A DNA stretch of 64,000 nucleotides. Origin: Cryptomeria japonica. Lineage: Eukaryota; Streptophyta; Pinopsida; Cupressales; Cupressaceae. Below, in pieces: positions 57,804 through 64,000 of this stretch (position 1 is its first letter; the number at the start of each line of letters is the position of its first letter). The DNA lies in NCBI RefSeq assembly GCF_030272615.1, contig NC_081414.1, positions 310,755,664 through 310,819,663 on the forward strand. Direction: 5' to 3'. The notes below the pieces were generated by a model that was given only the letters and a program-made list of their open reading frames with translations, did not search any database and was not told the DNA's origin. Both the position numbers and the translations under genes were made by a program.

Positions 57804-58200
57804 TGTTAAAGTAAAATAGGCATATCACTTAATTAATTAATGAGGTCCCCTTTTTAATTTATTACATTTGAGCTAAACTTATAAGTGATTTTCTCTAATT
57901 AGGTCATGTGATTTTTCGTCTCATAGTATAGGATGAGGACACTTGTCATGATTTAATTTAATCCACACCTAGGATTTCATCTAGGTTTCAATTTTGCTTT
58001 TTCCTTTTACAAAGATTCATTGTTGTTCATTGTAATCATCTATAATCCAATTCATTCAATGCAATAGCTTGATCAAGTTGACTTTTTGGATCAAAGCAAT
58101 TCCTCAAGGTTCCATAACACTCTATTTGCTTTTTTTCTCTTCATGTGATTGATGTTTTGGTTGTAGGTGATTTTTGGGAGCAATGAGATTCAGCAAACAA
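57804..58200 (+). repeat. Copia-type 3' LTR
   Basis: Starts TGTTAAAGTAAAATAGG directly after the polypurine tract; contains a TATA-free promoter-like region ending near aacaacttca. The right end (about 58195-58215) is a guess. No 5' partner seen. Confidence 0.5.
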
Positions 58201-58326
58201 CTTCAAGCAACGGCAACCATCTATTTAGGCATAAACCCATAAGAAACTTTCATTTTTCCTTTAGAGAGGTTTCCAAACAAAATAATGTCTAACCAGTTAA
58301 AAACATTGAAATTAATACATCTATAA

Positions 58327-59213
58327 TGTTAGGATTAGGTGTTCTACACCTTGCATAACATTAATTTCATTTAATTATGTAAAATAAATATTTGTTTAAG
58401 GTGCATGCTAAGTGATACGTTTAGCCACATTAAATATTTATTTGAGGCCATTTGTCAAGTTGTATATAACATTGAATTAAATATTTTATGTGGGTTGCAC
58501 ATGGAAAATATATTTAATGTTTGCGAAACTTTGTACCAAAAAGTAAATGTGGGGTTAATGGTTTGTCAACTCGTGGTTTTGAGACATATGCTTTTATCTT
58601 ACCACTTGATTGTATTTGTGTGAGCTTGAATCTGTAAAAGCAAGCATATGTTTAGTAGTTTAAGGTTAGCTAGTTGGGGTTTTGGCTTGGCTAGCATTGT
58701 ATTGAGTCTTATTTCGAGGAGTGCATATGTGAAGCATAGCATGGGATGTGTCAATGCATGTTTGGACACATGGAGGATGCATTAAAGAGGTTTGGTGTTT
58801 CAAAAGTATTCAAGGAGGCTTTGTAAGTGTATTGTAATGTTCCATTGCTAAGTAATAGATTTAGCATGGATGCTCTTGAAGGATGAGTTTTTTGTTCTGA
58901 GGGTTTTCCCAAAGTATGTGTGGATACATGTTTGGACACATGGAGGATGCATTGGAGAGGATTGGTGTTTTAAAAGTATTCATGGAGGCTCTATAAGTGT
59001 ATTGTAATATTCCTTTGCTAAATCATACATTTAGCATGGGTGCTCTTGAAGGATGAGTTTTTCCCCCTATAAGGGTTTTTCCAAAGTGTATCTTGTGGTA
59101 TCTTGTTATATGTCTATGATTTTTACATATGGTTATTTGTATACTTACACGCATGCTTCTCTCATGGGGTTATGCAAGCAATAGATTGATCATCCTAGTT
59201 GATTTTTCTAACA
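58327..59213 (+). repeat. 5' LTR (887 bp) with internal 170-bp tandem duplication
   Basis: Starts TGTTAGGATTAGG, ends TTCTAACA. Within it 58757-58926 is repeated at 58927-59096 (catgtttggacacatggagg opens both units). Confidence 0.8.
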
Positions 59214-59215
59214 TT

Positions 59216-59228
59216 TGGTATCAGAGCC
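59216..59228 (+). other. Primer-binding site
   Basis: TGGTATCAGAGCC, a perfect copia-type site. Confidence 0.85.
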
Positions 59229-62200
59229 TTGTTTGTGGTTGTGGGGTTTCAAAGATCCCGATTTTAGTATAAACCTTGGATGAGTAGATCTGATGCAAAG
59301 TTGAAGCCATGACAATGTAGGAGATAAATGAGATGTATCAATGTATGCATACATTTTGCATGTTATTATTTTGTAGATCTAAGGTTTTGGGGTTGCAGAT
59401 TTGTGTTTATTTTTTGCAGATGAAGGGTTTGAATCTAAATTTGGAAAAAAGGATTTTTCTAGGTGTTCACCTTGAGGGTTTTGTGGGGAAAGTTTCAAAT
59501 GACCCCATCGAAGAGAACTAACCTTGCCAAGTTGAAGCCAAAGCTTTAAGGAGTGCATGTTTTCATGAGATTTACATGATAGCACAACTGCTTATTAATT
59601 TTGGTGCTTTTTGATATAAGTGCACAAGTGTTTTCAAAGATTAGGCCTTGATGGAGACAGCTACACAAGTCTTTCGGTTTGAGGACATGGAATGACATGC
59701 GTGGAGGCTAAGAGTCTTAGTTTGGAGAGAGTTGAGTTTAGGTACAACGTTGGTGCTGATTATGTTGTCATGGATATGCATATATATTTATGCATTGACA
59801 CGACATGATCAAGTTTGTGATTGTTTGCTGGTAGTTTGATTTAGTTTTAGGAGATTCTTATCTCTTGGATATTGTTTAGTTCCTTGACTATGGTACTAGA
59901 TTTTGAATTCTCTTGGCAAATCAGATCTGCAGTTGATTTGGTGTTTTGAGTTTTGAGATCTACATGTTCTCTTGTTGGTTGTTTTGATTTGTAGGTTACT
60001 GATGTGATGATGAGTTTGCATGTTTAATTGTTTTGGATATACGAGCTATGTACTTGTTTGGGTTGGCCACCCATTTGGTCGTAGTGAGGTGACTAGGATG
60101 TGGACTGTGTATATCCATGAGATTGATTCAATGCTGATGCAACTTCAATTAGTTGGCCTTATCTGTTGTCATATGTGCATTGGTATGTGCGCATTGAGAT
60201 GAAAGGATGCATGATGGTTAGGCAATATTGGATTGGTTCTTGGTGTTTTGATAGCAGTTGTATCTTCTTCGTTTGGAAATAATGGTTTTAATTTATATCC
60301 TTTGGGAGCTCTTGGTATTGAGTTCTTTGATTGTGTTGAGGCCATGAAGGATCTTAATTTAGGTTGGTTATCGTGATGCCCAAAGAGCTTGAGTACATGA
60401 TTCAATGGAAGTTTTGGCAGTGATATGGATTTGTCATTCGATGATGGATGATCTTCTACAATGTTTGTTGGTTTCATGGCGGAGCTCTTGGATCTTGTTG
60501 TTATAGGGAGAGTTCATTCACATCTTGGGTTTCATTGACAAGAGATGTTATCTTCATTTGTTTGGAGATGTTGACATCTTGTTTACCATGGAGGACTTGA
60601 GTCTTTGGTGAGGTGTCAATTTATGACTTATTGACTTTGATAGGTGCTCTTAAGCGCATGATATGTGCATTGCAGCATATGATCTTTTGAAAAGATATTA
60701 GATCATTGCTACAAGGATAGAAAGACTCTCAAATTAGGATATGTGAGAAAATGAATAAGATGTGATTGAGTCCTCCATCCATGCATCATCTTTTTTCTTT
60801 TCTCTCTTTTGGAGAGGAGTTTTGTCCCATCGGGTTTTCTCCTTTTTATCTGTTGTGAGAGATTTCATTGCATTTGCATTGTACATGGGTACCTAAAATG
60901 GTTTTGTAGTCGGGACTAATCATGCATCTTGCTCATATTGCATAATAATCTTCTCCCTAAGTTGCTTAAATTTAACTCATAGCTTAAGTTTAACTTACGC
61001 ATATTATGCTACCAGAAGGTTAGTTGAACTTTATTGTTGTTTATTGTTTACGTACTTTTAGTATTTTGTGCCAAGTAGTTGTCGAGTGGTTGTACCTACC
61101 CTCACATCTCATTGGTGTTCATCTCTCTCGCTCTTGCCCTTATAAGCAGAGCTCATTGTAGATTTTATTCATCTCAATACAATTAACATTTCTGGTGAAA
61201 TATTGTTCTCTCCACTGTGAAGGTTTTATAGCTGTTTGTGGTCCCATAGTGGAGTCAATACTCCAAAATAAGGATACAGATTGAAAAGATATAATATTGA
61301 TAAACATATGCAAAAGAAGCAATGTTAACATAATTCTATATGCAATAGAAAGAAACAATGGGACATTCACAACATAGCATAAGAATTTACCAATGTTATC
61401 ATGTGTTCCTAGTCCTTAAGGTTGGAGCTTTAATAGTGATATTGTTGGTTCTCTTGCTATTCAATAGATTGGTCATTTGCTTGAGAGCCTCACGATGATC
61501 TTGTGTTGCATTTGGAGCTTAGCATGGATTGATCAGTTTTAAGTGCTCATGGATACTTGGAGACTTAGGTGAGCTTGAAGTACTTTTGGGACTAAAGATG
61601 TGTTAAAATGGTTAGTCTATGATGGAGGCTTCAACAAAAAGTTTGAGGACCCTATCACTTGGCTGGTCATGAGTTCAACAAGGGCTTATGAGGAAATTAT
61701 TCTTGGAGTGAGTCATGATGGCTTGGTTATCCCAGAGGAGCATTCTCATTTCCCACTCCTAGTCTACTCAACGGTTAGTCATCTGAGAGGCATTTGTCCA
61801 TTGTTCTCAAATGCATTATGTTTTATGCTTTTTCTTCTCATGCATATGAATCTTGAGCTTTGATTTGCTAGTTTTGGAGAGTACATTTGAGGAGTGTTGG
61901 CATGTTTATATCCTTATGCATATGAGTTCACTTATGATGTCATTCATTGTTGAGAATTTAAGAGATGTTATTGTGTTGTTTTCCTAATATGGGAATGGAT
62001 TTGAGTTTGATCTTCCTTGTTAGAGAGGCTTGCATATATATTGGTTACATGATACATATGTAATGTTTGATCTTGAGAATTGAATAGTTGGGTGTTGTTG
62101 CGGCTTTTCATTTAGGCATTTTAAGGAGATCATACTAGACATAGTTTAACATTTACAGGTGTATGTAGAAGGACATGCTACATGCTTTGATTTGCAAGTT

Positions 62201-62949
62201 CTCTCGTTGGTCTTGTTCTTCTTCTTCGATGTTTGTATTCACATGACATTAGATTTGAGGTTTATGTGGACTTATGGTGATCACCAAGTTTGTGGTCATG
62301 TATTGTTCATTGTTCTTTGGTGATGACATAGAGGGTCCTTGGTCTTTTTCCTTTGTTGCGTGTGGAGAACTTGGGGAGTTATAGATACTAGCTATGAGAG
62401 ATGTATTGCAGCATATTTGTTTGTAGGTTTTGCATATCTTTGTGGATATTCCTTAGTACTACAGATATTGGTTACACCTTCTATGTGTTGCTATTGGTAG
62501 ACTTGGTATGCTTCGACCATTTTCAGATTTGACATTACCCATTCAATGAGAGTTCCTCGATGTGTATTTTCTTCATTGACAAGTTTGACACATGGAGCTT
62601 GTGATTGCAATTTATGGGTTGTATATGTTTTTGGCATGAATTTATTTCCAATCATGTTCGGTATTTCTTCATTATGACAATAGCTTGGAGCTTTTGTTAT
62701 CACTTGGATTTGATGCTTGTGTTCTATGGATTGGTGCATTCTCACCTTCGCTTGTTCCTCTTCTTCGATAAATGGCATGTTGGAGGATCATAGGATTTCT
62801 TGCTTGAGATGGTGGGCATCTTTGCTGTCATTGTAAGTATCTTGATAAAGCATGAGAACATTGTGAAAATTCATCAATATTTCATGTATAGCTATGATGG
62901 TGTACTTCATTGCTTGACACTTATGCAATGTATACAACAAATGGAAGAA
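59229..62949 (+). other. Interior of the LARD-like element, non-coding
   Basis: No recognised domain. Contains a copia-3'-UTR-like stretch (60770-60970) and an LTR-like stretch with cttataagcagagctcattg (about 61138-61157), suggesting a further nested fragment. Confidence 0.45.
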
Positions 62950-63436
62950 TGCTAGGATTAAGTGTTGTACAGCTTGCATAACATTGGTTTAATTTAATTA
63001 TGTAAAATAATTATCTAGTTGTAGCGCATCCAAGGAGATGTGTTTAGCCAAATTAAATATTTATTTAAGGCCACTTGTAAAGTTGTAACATTGGATTAAA
63101 TATTTTATGCGGGTTGCACATGGGAAACTATTTAATTTTGAGAAACTTAGTACCAAAAAATAAATGTAGGGTCACTGGATTTGTGAACTCATGATTTTGA
63201 GGCACATAGTTTTATCTTACCACTTGGTTGTATTTGTGTGAGCTTGAGTTTATAAAAGCAAGCACATATTCAGTGGTTTAAGGTTAGCTAATTGGGGTTT
63301 TTGGCTTGGTTGTCGTTGTATTGAGTCTTCTTCTAAGGAGAGCATTTGTGAAAAATGGTATGGGATTTGTGGTATACATGCTTGGACACATGGAGGATGC
63401 ATTGGAGAGGCTTGATGTTTCATAAGTGTTCATGGA
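62950..63436 (+). repeat. 3' LTR, truncated
   Basis: Starts TGCTAGGATTAAG; colinear with 58327 onwards (gcataacatt, tgtttagccaaattaaatatttattt, cttggacacatggaggatgc). Ends where TGTTATATCCC begins. Confidence 0.75.
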
Positions 63437-64000
63437 TGTTATATCCCTAGGGTTAACTAATATAGGGTTCCATATTTGATGAAACTCGAAATCAAACTAG
63501 GACAACGATTTAAACATAAGTGAGATTGTACAAATAGTGGACTATTAATCACCATAAGCCTTAAACAATTTGGAACTGTTGATTTGGAATTGTAATTGTC
63601 AATTTGATAATAATCTTGGTAGCAGAGTACAATAACAATGTATACAAGTTACTAGTAACAGGTTGCCTTGTGGACAACCTCTATTTACATTCCAAATACC
63701 CAGTGCAACCCCCTAGTAGCACCCAACCCATTGTGTTAAAGGTTGTTGCAGCCTAGGCTTTGGCTGTCTTCCTTGCCGTTTGAACACTGATTTGTTGTTG
63801 CCACCTAGGGTTTGAGATTTCACCAAGGTCTGTTGTTACCGATGCTAATTCAATGTTGTTGGTGATCTGTTGCTTCTTGAGTGTAGGTATGGTGATGCCA
63901 AATCTTGCTGGCAAACTGGACAGCTGACGCTTGGTTGGGATTATGGCATGATAATCAAACTAGTGACTACCCTTAACAGGTTTTGCATCTACAAGCCCAC
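63437..64000 (+). repeat. Possible start of another LTR, running off the window
   Basis: TGTTATATCCCTAGGGTTAAC begins abruptly inside the truncated LTR. The remainder has no gene; the element's other end is outside the window. Confidence 0.4.

Larger units (their letters stand above)
58327..63436 (+). mobile_element. LTR retrotransposon without recognisable gag or pol (LARD-like)
   Basis: The 5' LTR (58327-59213) and a truncated 3' LTR (62950-63436) align over about 480 bp. The primer site TGGTATCAGAGCC lies two bases after the 5' LTR (59216-59228). The 3.7-kb interior shows no gag, protease, integrase or RT motif in any frame; short frames such as 62491-62778 (minus) are unassigned. The 3' LTR is cut at 63437 by a new LTR. 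Confidence 0.75.

Noticed and set aside
62491-62778. 95-residue minus-strand frame in the LARD-like interior
   Set aside because: Opposite to element orientation, low-complexity start, no recognisable domain.

Overview
The window looks like intergenic and intronic DNA from a large, repeat-laden seed-plant genome. I infer a gymnosperm such as a conifer, because it is AT-rich, has very low gene density, and holds plant-type LINEs (DUF4283 ORF1, zf-RVT, RNase H) and Ty1/copia elements with a TGGTATC-type initiator-Met tRNA primer site. I see one convincing host gene. Almost all the rest is nested and decayed transposable elements, and I place their boundaries by LTR pairs, primer-binding sites and target-site duplications (TSDs).

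Layout. About 0.87-12.16 kb is one decayed plant LINE on the + strand (ORF1, endonuclease, RT, zf-RVT, RNase H, 3' UTR). It is split by a 1.4-kb internally deleted LTR element (2552-3972, TSD TATTT) and by a 4.2-kb foldback element made of CT-rich and GA-rich arms (7806-11985). At 13552-20864 a minus-strand non-autonomous copia-type element carries a gag with four CCHC knuckles and a roughly 950-codon reading frame of unknown function where pol should be. 22.2-28.9 kb holds a copia LTR, duplicated non-coding DNA and a Ty3/gypsy gag-protease remnant. A nearly complete copia element is inserted at 28922-33969; its protease, integrase and RT active sites are damaged and it has nine TAG stops. A LINE ORF1 remnant (about 34.56-38.96 kb) is split by a minus-strand element at 34961-38309 (TSD CTTTG). 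The LTRs of that element contain a tRNA-like sequence and a buried second primer-binding site, and its interior carries a captured fragment of the Elongator gene ELP3.

41995-44583 (minus) is the 3' part of a host gene for an FCP1/HAD-type phosphatase. It has three exons with clean GT-AG introns, and its 2.07-kb last exon is uninterrupted and encodes five basic tandem repeats. Its 5' exons are not recognised. If the gene continues upstream, the TE cluster from 45 to 64 kb would lie in its intron(s). That cluster holds a gypsy element (LTRs about 45.0 and 49.9 kb) broken by two solo LTRs (46962-49779, TSD TGAGC; 49971-51172, TSD AGTTG). The first solo LTR is itself broken by a hAT-type element (48283-49363, TSD AATTTATG). 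A 2.8-kb solo gypsy LTR (52779-55573), a copia 3' end (about 57.6-58.2 kb) and a coding-poor LTR element (58327-63436) follow, and a further LTR begins at 63437.

Apart from the phosphatase gene there is no evidence of genes working together; the biology on display is transposon nesting, gene capture and LTR remodelling. All family assignments are by eye from motifs, with no database search.
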